Shown: positions 1 through 7,431 of the stretch, piece after piece
How the letters are laid out: every line of letters begins with the position of its first letter
How positions within the stretch are numbered: position 1 is the stretch's first letter
NCBI RefSeq assembly: GCF_030540875.1
Contig: NZ_JAUOEM010000007.1
Span: 1-64,000, forward strand
Source: Flavivirga amylovorans
Lineage (GTDB): Bacteria > Bacteroidota > Bacteroidia > Flavobacteriales > Flavobacteriaceae
Direction: 5' to 3'
DNA: 64,000 nucleotides
Notes under the pieces: model-generated
What the model was told of the DNA's origin: nothing
Databases searched by the model: none
Seen by the model: the letters and a program-made list of their open reading frames with translations, nothing else
Program-made: the position numbers and the translations under genes

Positions 1-110
1 AAAGGGAAATAAAGTCTAAATCACATATTGAGACTAGAATCTCTGAGCGCTTGTCATAGTTTACTTTATTTCCTTTCTCTTTCTTAAATTTATAAAAAAC
101 AAATCTAAAG

Positions 111-167
111 GAGCGCAGTCGAAACCTCCTTTATTTAATAAGGTGTTTTTAGTTCTCGACTGCGCTC
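111..167. repeat. REP-like inverted repeat
   Basis: Perfect 12-bp inverted repeat GAGCGCAGTCGA (111-122) and TCGACTGCGCTC (156-167) around a 33-base AT-rich loop. It lies downstream of the last minus-strand gene at the left edge, so it may act as a 3' stem-loop. The motif resembles the short dispersed palindromes (TTCGACT..GCTCAGC type) common in Flavobacteriaceae; a related copy is embedded in glnS at 2961-2978. Confidence 0.6.
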
Positions 168-224
168 GAACAGACATTTAATTTTTATTTACCTTTTTAG
201 ATGATCTCCTTGCTTTTTTTAACC

Positions 225-731
225 CTATAACTTTTTATACTCAGGTTGTTCTTTCTTTTTTTCGAGGTCACCATCATCATTACTCAGTACTCTTCCTGGA
301 AATGTTAAAGCGGTACTTGCAAACGTTGTTCCAAAATTAATATGTGCATGATACACTTGACTAACAGCATCTTTTACTTGGTGTTCAGATAATTCCTTTA
401 GCGGATGAATAAATACAGACCATAAAACACCATCTGAAACAGCATATTTAACATCTAAAGCCGTGTGGAAATTTGCAACTAAGGCCGCTTTAATTAGTTC
501 ATCACTCAAACTATTTGAATCTGCAATTGGAGACATGATTCGCATTCTATTATGATTCGTATCTGTAATACTTATAAGTGGAGTTTCTTTAACAAAAAAT
601 TGCCAGGCTCCAGGATTTCCTTGAATGGAATCACTAACAGATATATAAATTTTACTGAGTTTTTCGTTATTCATATCCTGAGAAAAAATGCAGAATGGAA
701 GGAATAATAAAACGAACGTTAGTGTTTTCAT
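225..731 (-). CDS. small secreted hypothetical protein
   Basis: Protein of 168 aa that I cannot assign to a family. It starts with a clear signal peptide (MKTLTFVLLFLPFCIFS, then Q), so it is exported to the periplasm or beyond. I chose the ATG at 731 rather than the TTG 31 codons upstream because the ATG places the signal peptide at the N-terminus and leaves a 62-base gap to the neighbour. The mature part is soluble, with alternating short hydrophobic stretches and a very charged C-terminus (DLEKKKEQPEYKKL). It lies directly downstream of the acyltransferase gene on the same strand and may share its transcript. Confidence 0.65.
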   Translation of the reverse strand: MKTLTFVLLFLPFCIFSQDMNNEKLSKIYISVSDSIQGNPGAWQFFVKETPLISITDTNHNRMRIMSPIADSNSLSDELIKAALVANFHTALDVKYAVSDGVLWSVFIHPLKELSEHQVKDAVSQVYHAHINFGTTFASTALTFPGRVLSNDDGDLEKKKEQPEYKKL

Positions 732-793
732 AATATTTATTTTATAAGGGTTATGTCGAAAAAATAAACATATCCAAACAAAAGCAATCCAAT

Positions 794-1954
794 TTAGTTT
801 TTGAATGGGTGTCGCTCTTTCCAATCTTGAGTTGGATTCATAAGTCCGAAGATAGCTTTTAAGATCGTATTCATAAACGTATTGGTATGTTTTAAATATA
901 CCAACATAGCCTTTGGCTTTGCTCCTATAGAGCTTTTAATTTCCATCGCAGTTCTAGCATATACTATTGATGAAAATTTATTTTCAATCCCAAATTTCAC
1001 CATATCGTAAAGCATGTTTAGATATAACTGATTTGAATATTGGTGCTCTTTATCATAACCTAGAAAATAAGTTTCTAAGTTTTTACCATTTAAAATTAAT
1101 GTATAGAACCCTACCAATTTATCCTCTAAATAATAACCAAATACTTTAAAATGCTCATCTAAATTTTGTTTTAAAATATAGAAATGTTTTTCTGGTAGAA
1201 TAAAGGTGTTAAACTTCGCATTATTAGAAACATTTAAATATAAACTATGTAATTTTTTTGAATAGGCTTCAATAGATTTCAGGTCTAATTCTATACATTG
1301 TATGGTTCCTAATTTCTTTTTTGCTCGTTTACATCGATCTCGATACTTTTTATTTAAATCTGCTGTATAATCTTCAATTTTCACCCAGTTAGAGCGTGTA
1401 GACATAATCATATTAGGTTGGACAAACACGTCATGCAATTTATGAGCATTAAAAGAATCCTTATTTTTATGAATAGGATCTTCAATAAAAAAATCTTTAA
1501 GCATGATCGCTCTTATTTTTTTTCCTTGAGTCTCTCTTATTTTTATTCTTAACGTATCTAATTTTTCAAAAATAACGTTGAAAAAATCTGATTGTGTCAT
1601 GTCGTTTTCATCAAAAAACAAAGCGTGCTGCCCCGTATGTGTTAGGTTTCCAACAACTAATATATTTCCTTTAAGGATTTTTGAAATGATATTTTGAAAA
1701 AACTCTTTTAAACAGGACACTTTTGTTTTTCTAAACATGTCTTTTAGGTACAATTGTACGCGTTGAATAATAGCAACACCAACTAAAAGGTCGTCATTAA
1801 AAACGCCAACGTAAAAAAGCTGAATATTATCTGGAGACGCTTCTTCTAAAGCTTTTAAATAACTTGTTTGTAAAAAGATATCATGCTTTACAAATGCATC
1901 CCAACCTTCGGGAAGGTTGTTAGCAGAATAATAAATGTGAGATGTTTTATTCAA
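794..1954 (-). CDS. FemAB/BioF2-like GNAT acyltransferase
   Basis: 386 aa, cytoplasmic. The C-terminal half (about residues 190-350) has the look of a BioF2-like/FemAB-like acetyltransferase domain (Pfam PF13480 type): a basic helix rich in K/R, then strands such as VFGYYLEDKLVGFYTLI, then YFLGYDKEHQYSNQLYLNML, the usual acyl-CoA-fold pattern. The substrate is unknown; relatives transfer acyl or aminoacyl groups onto cell-wall or surface molecules. No ATG is available near the family N-terminus, so TTG at 1954 is the probable start. That puts the start only about 14 bases after the terminator hairpin of the gene upstream, so its own promoter is not obvious. Confidence 0.65.
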   Translation of the reverse strand: MNKTSHIYYSANNLPEGWDAFVKHDIFLQTSYLKALEEASPDNIQLFYVGVFNDDLLVGVAIIQRVQLYLKDMFRKTKVSCLKEFFQNIISKILKGNILVVGNLTHTGQHALFFDENDMTQSDFFNVIFEKLDTLRIKIRETQGKKIRAIMLKDFFIEDPIHKNKDSFNAHKLHDVFVQPNMIMSTRSNWVKIEDYTADLNKKYRDRCKRAKKKLGTIQCIELDLKSIEAYSKKLHSLYLNVSNNAKFNTFILPEKHFYILKQNLDEHFKVFGYYLEDKLVGFYTLILNGKNLETYFLGYDKEHQYSNQLYLNMLYDMVKFGIENKFSSIVYARTAMEIKSSIGAKPKAMLVYLKHTNTFMNTILKAIFGLMNPTQDWKERHPFKN

Positions 1955-1967
1955 AAGGAATAATAAA

Positions 1968-1997
1968 AAAGACTGAAAATTACAGTTTTCAGTCTTT
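1968..1997 (-). terminator. intrinsic terminator after DUF1761 gene
   Basis: Perfect 12-bp stem AAAGACTGAAAA (1968-1979) / TTTTCAGTCTTT (1986-1997) with a 6-base loop. Read on the minus strand it is followed by a T-run. It lies 27 bases past the stop codon of the DUF1761 gene and just before the TTG start of the acyltransferase gene. Confidence 0.8.
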
Positions 1998-2023
1998 AAA
2001 TATGTTAAAACTTTACAAAATGA

Positions 2024-2509
2024 TTATTTCCAGCCACAAATAATAGCTCCCATAACGCCTAAGGTTACAATCCAATAACCACTATTAATAAAAATATATT
2101 TAGCTCCTTTTCGTTCAAATAAAGCGTTTGTTCCTATAATAGGAAGTGCAATAAAAACACCCGCTATAACACCATGTAAGGCACCATGTTTGAAGGTTCT
2201 AAAAGCATCACCATAATCATTCATTAGAGCTTCATAAGATGGTAATGCAACAGAAGGATCACCACCAACTAGACTAAAAACACCCATTTGATGAATTACA
2301 ATACTAGGAAGTGCTGTAGCTAATAAGAAAGCGAATAAGAGTGCTAAGCCAAAAATCTTAGCCATATTCCCTCCCTTTACTTGTTCGTCTGTCATACCTG
2401 CTGCTTGCATCCAAGCATTACCAAACACTTTTGGGTTGTACCAAATAAATCCGACAACTAATGCCGAAACTGCAGCAACAATTATTGCTGGAAAGTTTAA
2501 AAATTCCAT
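2024..2509 (-). CDS. DUF1761 membrane protein
   Basis: 161 aa with four predicted membrane segments (about residues 5-25, 50-70, 110-130, 138-158). The opening part, a hydrophobic helix followed by GFIWYNPKVFGNAWM, is typical of the DUF1761 family (PF08570), small inner-membrane proteins of unknown function. Length is normal for the family. ATG at 2509. It is a single-gene unit ending in a strong terminator. Confidence 0.85.
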   Translation of the reverse strand: MEFLNFPAIIVAAVSALVVGFIWYNPKVFGNAWMQAAGMTDEQVKGGNMAKIFGLALLFAFLLATALPSIVIHQMGVFSLVGGDPSVALPSYEALMNDYGDAFRTFKHGALHGVIAGVFIALPIIGTNALFERKGAKYIFINSGYWIVTLGVMGAIICGWK

Positions 2510-2599
2510 AATAAATTAGTTATAGTTAGAATATAAATATAAATAAAATTATAACACAATCATCATTTTTAGTGATTTATGGGGTTTTCAAATTATGTT

Positions 2600-4624
2600 T
2601 TAAATGGCCTCAGACTCAGTTACTAACAATGGATTTTTGTCTTCTAGAGCTTTAGTAATAAAATTATTTATAGCGTCATTTTTCACTTGTCCATTTTCTA
2701 ATAATACACCCAAAGTAAGCACTACTGCGATTCTGGTTCCCACCTTTTTAGCTGCGGTATTAAATAAAGGCTCCAGCTCTTCATATGTTACATTTTTAGC
2801 AAGCTCTTGAATCTCAGCTTTTATTTTTTGTTGTTTTATTTCCGGTAAGTTTGTGTACTTTTTTCCTAGTTGTTGAATAATATCAATCGGTTTTCGTTTT
2901 GGTTGCTGCGATTTGTTGTTTTGTTGTTTTTGATTAGAATTATTTTGAGCCGGTTTGCTTCGACTATGCTCAGCACGGGTTTGTTTAGCCCAAGAATCAC
3001 GTAACCCAACAGTCTTGTTAAATATAATTTTTTCTGAAGTAGTATCGTCATCCACATTAAAATACCCCAATCGTTGAAATTGAAACCTGTCTCCTATTTT
3101 AGCATCTGTTAAACTTGGCTCAGCAAAAGCTTGAATAATTCTTAAAGAGCTTGGATTTATAAAATCCATAAAGTCTTTATCTTGATGACTATCTGGAGCT
3201 TCGTCCATAAATAAACGATCATATTCTCTAACTTCTGTTTTTATGGCGTGCTTAATGGATACCCAGTGCAAGGTTCCCTTTACTTTTTTGGAAGTGTCTT
3301 CGGAATAGATACAATGGATTTCTATAATATTCCCATCGGTATCTTTTTTAACACTTTCAGCTTTAATTATATATGCGTTTTTAAGACGAACCTCACCTCC
3401 TAATTTCAGTCTAAAAAATTTATTACCAGCTTCTTCTTTAAAATCATCTTTTTCAATATATAGCTCGCGAGAGAAAGGCACCTTTCTAAAACCAGCACGC
3501 TCATCTTCTTGATTATTTTCAGCGTCTAACCATTCTTCTTTATCTTCAGGATAGTTAGTAATTACTAACTTTACGGGATCAAGAACAGCCATTACTCGTG
3601 GTGCTGTTTTATTCAAATCTTCCCGAATACAGAATTCTAAAAGAGACACATCAATAATATTATCTCGTTTTGCAACACCAACAGTTTCTACAAATTTTCT
3701 AATAGCATTTGGCGTATAACCGCGACGGCGTAAACCAGAAATAGTAGGCATACGTGGGTCATCCCACCCGCTTACAACACCATCATTAACTAATTGAAGT
3801 AACTTACGCTTACTCATAATTGTGTAGCTCAAGTTTAAACGAGCAAATTCCCGTTGCTTAGGTCTAATAAGCGATGTGTCTACGACCTGATCTAAAAACC
3901 AATCGTAAAGCTCTCTGTGAGGCTTAAACTCTAAAGAACATAGTGAATGCGATATTTGTTCTATATAATCGCTTTCTCCATGAGTCCAATCATACATAGG
4001 GTATATACACCAATCGTTTGCTGTTCTATGATGATGTTTTTTTAAAATACGATACATAATCGGATCACGCATGAGCATATTTGGGTGCTGCATATCTATT
4101 TTAGCGCGAAGTATATGTGAACCTTCCTCAAATTCACCGTTTTTCATACGTTCAAATAAATCTAAATTTTCAGCAACACTCCTATTTCTAAAAGGCCCAT
4201 CAACACCAGGTTGGGTTGGTGTTCCTTTTTGTTCTGCCATAGCTTCACTAGATTGTGAATCTATATAGGCTTTTCCTTCTTTTATAAGAACAATGGCCCA
4301 ATCATAAAGTTGTTGAAAGTAGTCTGAAGAAAATAATTCTTTATCCCATTTGTAACCTAACCAGGCAACATCTTCTTTAATAGCATCTACATATTCCTGC
4401 TCTTCTTTTGCTGGGTTTGTATCATCAAAACGAAGGTTAACAGGAGCGTTATATTTTTCGCCCAAACCAAAACTAATACCAATGGCTTTTGTATGACCAA
4501 TATGTAAGTAACCATTGGGTTCTGGAGGAAATCTAAAACGCAACGCGTCTTTTGATATACCATTAGATAAATCTTCTTCTATAATTTGCTCAATAAAATT
4601 GAGTGGTTTTCTTTCTTCAGACAT
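2600..4624 (-). CDS. glnS: glutaminyl-tRNA synthetase with C-terminal extension
   Basis: Charges tRNA-Gln with glutamine in the cytoplasm. 674 aa. The class I signature HIGH is at residues 41-44 (PPEPNGYLHIGH) and the KMSKS-type loop appears as IMSKRK near residue 270. The catalytic and anticodon-binding parts end near residue 540. A low-complexity Asn/Gln/Lys linker (about 548-585) then leads to a helical domain (about 585-674) absent from E. coli GlnRS. Bacteroidota GlnRS proteins are often described as YqeY-domain fusions, and this tail is probably that module. The linker contains an in-frame REP-like sequence at 2961-2978. The ATG at 4624 is preceded by a good -7 box. Confidence 0.95.
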   Translation of the reverse strand: MSEERKPLNFIEQIIEEDLSNGISKDALRFRFPPEPNGYLHIGHTKAIGISFGLGEKYNAPVNLRFDDTNPAKEEQEYVDAIKEDVAWLGYKWDKELFSSDYFQQLYDWAIVLIKEGKAYIDSQSSEAMAEQKGTPTQPGVDGPFRNRSVAENLDLFERMKNGEFEEGSHILRAKIDMQHPNMLMRDPIMYRILKKHHHRTANDWCIYPMYDWTHGESDYIEQISHSLCSLEFKPHRELYDWFLDQVVDTSLIRPKQREFARLNLSYTIMSKRKLLQLVNDGVVSGWDDPRMPTISGLRRRGYTPNAIRKFVETVGVAKRDNIIDVSLLEFCIREDLNKTAPRVMAVLDPVKLVITNYPEDKEEWLDAENNQEDERAGFRKVPFSRELYIEKDDFKEEAGNKFFRLKLGGEVRLKNAYIIKAESVKKDTDGNIIEIHCIYSEDTSKKVKGTLHWVSIKHAIKTEVREYDRLFMDEAPDSHQDKDFMDFINPSSLRIIQAFAEPSLTDAKIGDRFQFQRLGYFNVDDDTTSEKIIFNKTVGLRDSWAKQTRAEHSRSKPAQNNSNQKQQNNKSQQPKRKPIDIIQQLGKKYTNLPEIKQQKIKAEIQELAKNVTYEELEPLFNTAAKKVGTRIAVVLTLGVLLENGQVKNDAINNFITKALEDKNPLLVTESEAI
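2961..2978. repeat. REP-like sequence inside glnS linker
   Basis: TTCGACTATGCTCAGCAC, a match to the short dispersed palindrome type also seen at 111-167. On the glnS strand it is read as RAEHSRSKP within the low-complexity linker between the synthetase body and its C-terminal extension. Confidence 0.5.
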
Positions 4625-4654
4625 TTTTCTGATTTATTTCAACTAAATAAACCC

Positions 4655-4662
4655 CAAAATTA
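4655..4662 (-). promoter_or_regulatory. -7 promoter box of glnS
   Basis: On the minus strand the sequence is TAATTTTG, matching the Bacteroidota -7 consensus TAnnTTTG, 30 bases before the glnS ATG. No convincing -33 TTTG was seen. Confidence 0.5.
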
Positions 4663-4801
4663 CGGAAATTCGAGTTATTTTAGCCCAATACTAAAAACAT
4701 TTGGAAATACTATTTGGGATCATATATTTAAGAAGCGTAACAAACTTTTAATTACACAGACTTATAATGTGTATAGTAATAACTTCATAACTATTTAACC
4801 C

Positions 4802-5011
4802 ATGCAAAATTTAAAATATGAGTGTCCAAAATGTCATAGTAAAGCTTATAAAATAGGTCAGATGAGAGCAACAGGAGGAACATTTTCTAAGATTTTTGAT
4901 ATACAAAATCAGAAATTTACTTCTGTTACATGCGAACGTTGCACTTATACAGAATTTTACAAAACCAAAACGAGTGCACTAAGCAACGTTTTTGATTTCT
5001 TTACAAATTAA
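4802..5011 (+). CDS. zinc-ribbon nucleic-acid-binding protein
   Basis: 69 aa. Two CxxC knuckles, CPKC at the N-terminus and CERC near residue 47, form a zinc ribbon of the DUF2082/zinc_ribbon type, a family annotated as nucleic-acid-binding. Between the knuckles is the family stretch QMRATGGTFSKIFDIQNQKF. Function is not established. Its stop codon overlaps the folB start by one base, so the two are translationally coupled. Confidence 0.8.
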   Translation: MQNLKYECPKCHSKAYKIGQMRATGGTFSKIFDIQNQKFTSVTCERCTYTEFYKTKTSALSNVFDFFTN

Positions 5012-5373
5012 TGGGTATTATAAAAGTTGAAAATATTAGGGTATTTGCCTATCATGGTTGTCTTAAAGAAGAAACTAAAATAGGAAGTGATTATCGTGTT
5101 GATCTGGAGGTTAAAGCTGATTTACAAAATTCGGCAAAGACAGATAGGTTATCTGATACGGTTGATTACGTGTTTTTAAATCGAATTATTAAAGAGGAAA
5201 TGGAAGTTCCTTCTTATTTGCTTGAAACAGTAGCTAGGCGTATACTTGATAGAATTTTTAATGAAGATAAATTGGTGAAAAAAGCAACGGTTTTAGTAAG
5301 TAAATTAAACCCACCTATTGGAGGCGATGTTGAAAGGGTAACGATAAAAATGACCGATAAGCGTAAAAAGTAA
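5011..5373 (+). CDS. folB: dihydroneopterin aldolase
   Basis: 120 aa, normal FolB length. It converts 7,8-dihydroneopterin to 6-hydroxymethyl-dihydropterin and glycolaldehyde in folate synthesis. Family features are visible: the N-terminal VENIRVFAYHGCLKEE, the strand DYRVDLEVKADL, the DTVDYVFLNRIIKEEME block and ETVARRILDRIF. The ATG overlaps the stop of the upstream zinc-ribbon gene by one base. The tRNA-Cys promoter follows closely. Confidence 0.92.
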   Translation: MGIIKVENIRVFAYHGCLKEETKIGSDYRVDLEVKADLQNSAKTDRLSDTVDYVFLNRIIKEEMEVPSYLLETVARRILDRIFNEDKLVKKATVLVSKLNPPIGGDVERVTIKMTDKRKK

Positions 5374-5403
5374 TTTAAAGTAAGGATAAGTTATATTTTT
5401 TTT

Positions 5404-5411
5404 TACTTTTG
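5404..5411 (+). promoter_or_regulatory. -7 promoter box of tRNA-Cys
   Basis: TACTTTTG, matching TAnnTTTG, ends 16 bases before the tRNA 5' end. Confidence 0.6.
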
Positions 5412-5427
5412 TATTCCATTTATAAAT

Positions 5428-5498
5428 GGCGTCGTGGCCGAGTGGCTAGGCAGAGGTCTGCAAAACCTTCTACAGCGGTTCGAATCCGCTCGACGCCT
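5428..5498 (+). tRNA. trnC: tRNA-Cys(GCA)
   Basis: 71 nt. The acceptor stem GGCGTCG pairs with CGACGCC; the D arm is GCCGAGTGGCTAGGC. The anticodon arm GAGGT-CTGCAAA-ACCTT carries GCA at 5460-5462, and the T arm is AGCGGTTCGAATCCGCT. The discriminator is U (5498), as expected for tRNA-Cys; CCA is not encoded. Confidence 0.96.
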
Positions 5499-5504
5499 CA
5501 AACG

Positions 5505-5535
5505 AACCTTCAAGTTTCTCTTGAGGGTTTTTTTA
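5505..5535 (+). terminator. terminator after tRNA-Cys
   Basis: Stem AACCTTCAAG (5505-5514) / CTTGAGGGTT (5520-5529), 10 bp with one G-U pair, 5-base loop, followed by a T-run. Confidence 0.8.
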
Positions 5536-5569
5536 TGATAAATTTTTAGAAAAAATTAATTAAAGAAAA

Positions 5570-5618
5570 GCAAAACCTTCTATCCAGATTTATTTTTCGA
5601 ATCCGCTCGACGCCTCAA
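5570..5618 (+). pseudogene. partial decayed copy of tRNA-Cys 3' half
   Basis: GCAAAACCTTCTA at 5570-5582 repeats tRNA positions 5460-5472, and 5596-5618 repeats the T-loop, acceptor 3' strand and discriminator region (TTCGAATCCGCTCGACGCCT and on). The bases between are changed and the 5' half is missing, so it cannot fold as a tRNA. This is what remains after integrase-type insertion and loss at a tRNA 3' end, or a broken tandem duplication. Confidence 0.8.
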
Positions 5619-5649
5619 AAAAAGCTTTCAGATTATTCTGGAAGCTTTT
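5617..5649 (-). terminator. terminator overlapping the LysE stop codon
   Basis: Stem 5620-5632 / 5637-5649 (13 positions, one G-U) with loop 5633-5636. On the minus strand it is followed by seven T supplied by the A-run 5617-5623 next to the tRNA fragment. The TAA stop of the LysE gene lies in the loop. Confidence 0.75.
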
Positions 5650-6328
5650 CTTTTATAGGGGTTATTTGTTCTAACTTTTCTTTATTTTTTTCATATGCTT
5701 CAGGAAACAATCCCTGAACAAATAACAAAATTCCAAAACCTAAAATAACCATGGCAATTACTTTTTTGGTTTTAAAAATAAGTCGTGGTGTTAATTTTGC
5801 TTTTAATCTTTTGGCTACCAAGATTTTAATTAGATCCGTAACAAAATAAGATATTATCATGGTAACAATAAAAACAATATCGCCGTTTTCTGATGTTGTT
5901 AATGTATCTCCCAATACCATGAAACCTAGCCAACCAATTAGAACACCAATATTTATAAAATTAAGTAAGAAGCCTTTTATAAAAAGCTTGCCATAGTCTT
6001 TTTGAATTTCAACTTTGTGATATTCTTTAACGATTGCCCTAAAAGATTTTGATGTTTTTATGAAGGAAATGACGCCATAAACAATTAATAAAACACCTCC
6101 AAAAACTAAAAAACTCGGATCGTTACTAATTTTCCCCCTTAAGTTATTGGTACTATAAAAAGCGATAACAATAAAAATAATATCGGCAAGAACAACACCT
6201 AAATCGAATATTAAAGCACTTCTAAAACCTTTTGTGGCACTTGTTTCTAAAAGCACAAAAAATACAGGACCAATAGTAAAGGCTAGTATTATTCCAAAGG
6301 GAATGGCGGTTAAGACATCATCAAACAT
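5633..6328 (-). CDS. LysE/RhtB-family exporter
   Basis: 231 aa, about six membrane helices. The N-terminus (FGIILAFTIGPVFFVLLETSATKGFRSAL) carries the conserved GP motif of LysE-type amino-acid exporters, and the LGxxxADxxF pattern follows. The substrate is unknown; relatives export basic or neutral amino acids. ATG at 6328. It is a single-gene unit next to the tRNA-Cys remnant, so it could have been acquired or rearranged with it, but its composition is not obviously foreign. Confidence 0.85.
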   Translation of the reverse strand: MFDDVLTAIPFGIILAFTIGPVFFVLLETSATKGFRSALIFDLGVVLADIIFIVIAFYSTNNLRGKISNDPSFLVFGGVLLIVYGVISFIKTSKSFRAIVKEYHKVEIQKDYGKLFIKGFLLNFINIGVLIGWLGFMVLGDTLTTSENGDIVFIVTMIISYFVTDLIKILVAKRLKAKLTPRLIFKTKKVIAMVILGFGILLFVQGLFPEAYEKNKEKLEQITPIKEKLPE

Positions 6329-6401
6329 AACTTAAGTGAAGGTTTATACAAAGTAAAGAAATATTTTGTAACTAATATAAGTATGATAGCCACAAATAAC
6401 A

Positions 6402-6431
6402 AAAGGGTGTGATAGTAAAATCACACCCTTT
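6402..6431 (-). terminator. terminator of the beta-glucan operon
   Basis: Stem AAAGGGTGTGA (6402-6412) / TCACACCCTTT (6421-6431), perfect 11 bp, 8-base loop, followed on the minus strand by a T-rich stretch. It lies 55 bases after the last gene of the operon. Confidence 0.8.
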
Positions 6432-6486
6432 CTTAGCGAATCAAACAAACTAAATACTTATGAAACGGCTATTTCTTAGTTTATAC

Positions 6487-7413
6487 CTATACAGAGGTTT
6501 TGTTTTTATTAAAAAGTACAGGAGTTGAATAGAATTTGGGTTTTTCGTATTTATCCCATAATCCCCAAAATGCACCAACATCTCCTTCATCTCCTACTTT
6601 CCACGATTCATCAAATGATGAAAAATAAAAAATATCGATATCGTCTTGTTTAGACCATTGTTGGGTATTGATAAAGTACGTTATCGCGTTTATAAATGAA
6701 GGTAAAGCACCATTTAAGCCCTCACCTTGGCTAGGCCATCCGGTTTCAGATATAATAACCTTTTTACCATTGGCTGCTTTTACGGCTTGGTTAAACATAT
6801 CTTTCATATAGATCAATGAATATTCGATATTACACCCTTCCCAGTAAGGATAACAATTGGCCAAAATAACATCGCATGCTTCTGTTATTTTTGGTCGTTG
6901 TGTAAATTCGTAGTAAGCATCTACATAGCCAACAGGAGTATCAGGAATTTTATTTTTTACATGGTAAATGAAACCCAAAAGCTCATCTTCTTTTAAATCA
7001 CCTCTATACATCACTTCGTTTCCAACTGCAGCAATATCTACATAACCCTCTTTTGCAAGTTTTATAAGCCCAGATATTTCTTTTTTGTTTATTTCAGTGT
7101 CATCACCTAACCATGCTCCTACTAAGGTTTTAATACCGTACTCTTTAGCAATAACAGGAATTAATTCATTGCCGTCTGTACAGGAGAACGATCGGATCCA
7201 TTTGGTATAGGGTTTTATAATTTCCATACGGCGCCTAATTTGCTCAACATTTATTTGGTCTCCAGGTGACTGCCCTTCTTCGTAAGGACTAAAGCATAAT
7301 CCATGCATGCCACTTTTAAGGACTCTCTTAAATGTATTCTGTAACCCTTTTATTGTTTTGTTTTCTAGGTTAAGGCCAGATAGGGCCATAATTTTATCTG
7401 ATCTGTACGACAT
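6487..7413 (-). CDS. GH17 beta-1,3-glucanase without signal peptide
   Basis: 308 aa TIM-barrel glycosidase of family GH17, which hydrolyses beta-1,3-glucan with retention. The acid/base is E133 (AVGNEVMYRG) and the nucleophile E223 (IISETGWPSQ). The AWLGDD and ANCYPYWEG stretches are also family-like. No signal peptide or lipobox is visible, unlike the second GH17 in the operon, so it should act in the cytoplasm on imported laminari-oligosaccharides or have an unusual export route. It is the last gene of the operon, 18 bases after the symporter gene, which supports an intracellular role. Confidence 0.88.
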   Translation of the reverse strand: MSYRSDKIMALSGLNLENKTIKGLQNTFKRVLKSGMHGLCFSPYEEGQSPGDQINVEQIRRRMEIIKPYTKWIRSFSCTDGNELIPVIAKEYGIKTLVGAWLGDDTEINKKEISGLIKLAKEGYVDIAAVGNEVMYRGDLKEDELLGFIYHVKNKIPDTPVGYVDAYYEFTQRPKITEACDVILANCYPYWEGCNIEYSLIYMKDMFNQAVKAANGKKVIISETGWPSQGEGLNGALPSFINAITYFINTQQWSKQDDIDIFYFSSFDESWKVGDEGDVGAFWGLWDKYEKPKFYSTPVLFNKNKTSV

Positions 7414-7431
7414 AGTTTGTTGATTTTATAT

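Noticed and set aside
732-824. Longer N-terminus for the first gene starting with TTG at 824
   Set aside because: It would overlap the neighbouring gene and bury the signal peptide; the ATG at 731 is better.
4586-4798. 70-codon plus-strand ORF between glnS and the zinc-ribbon gene
   Set aside because: It covers the glnS promoter and 5' end; low-complexity translation with no support.
5570-5618. A second tRNA gene
   Set aside because: Only the 3' half is present and the centre is changed; no acceptor 5' strand or D arm exists.
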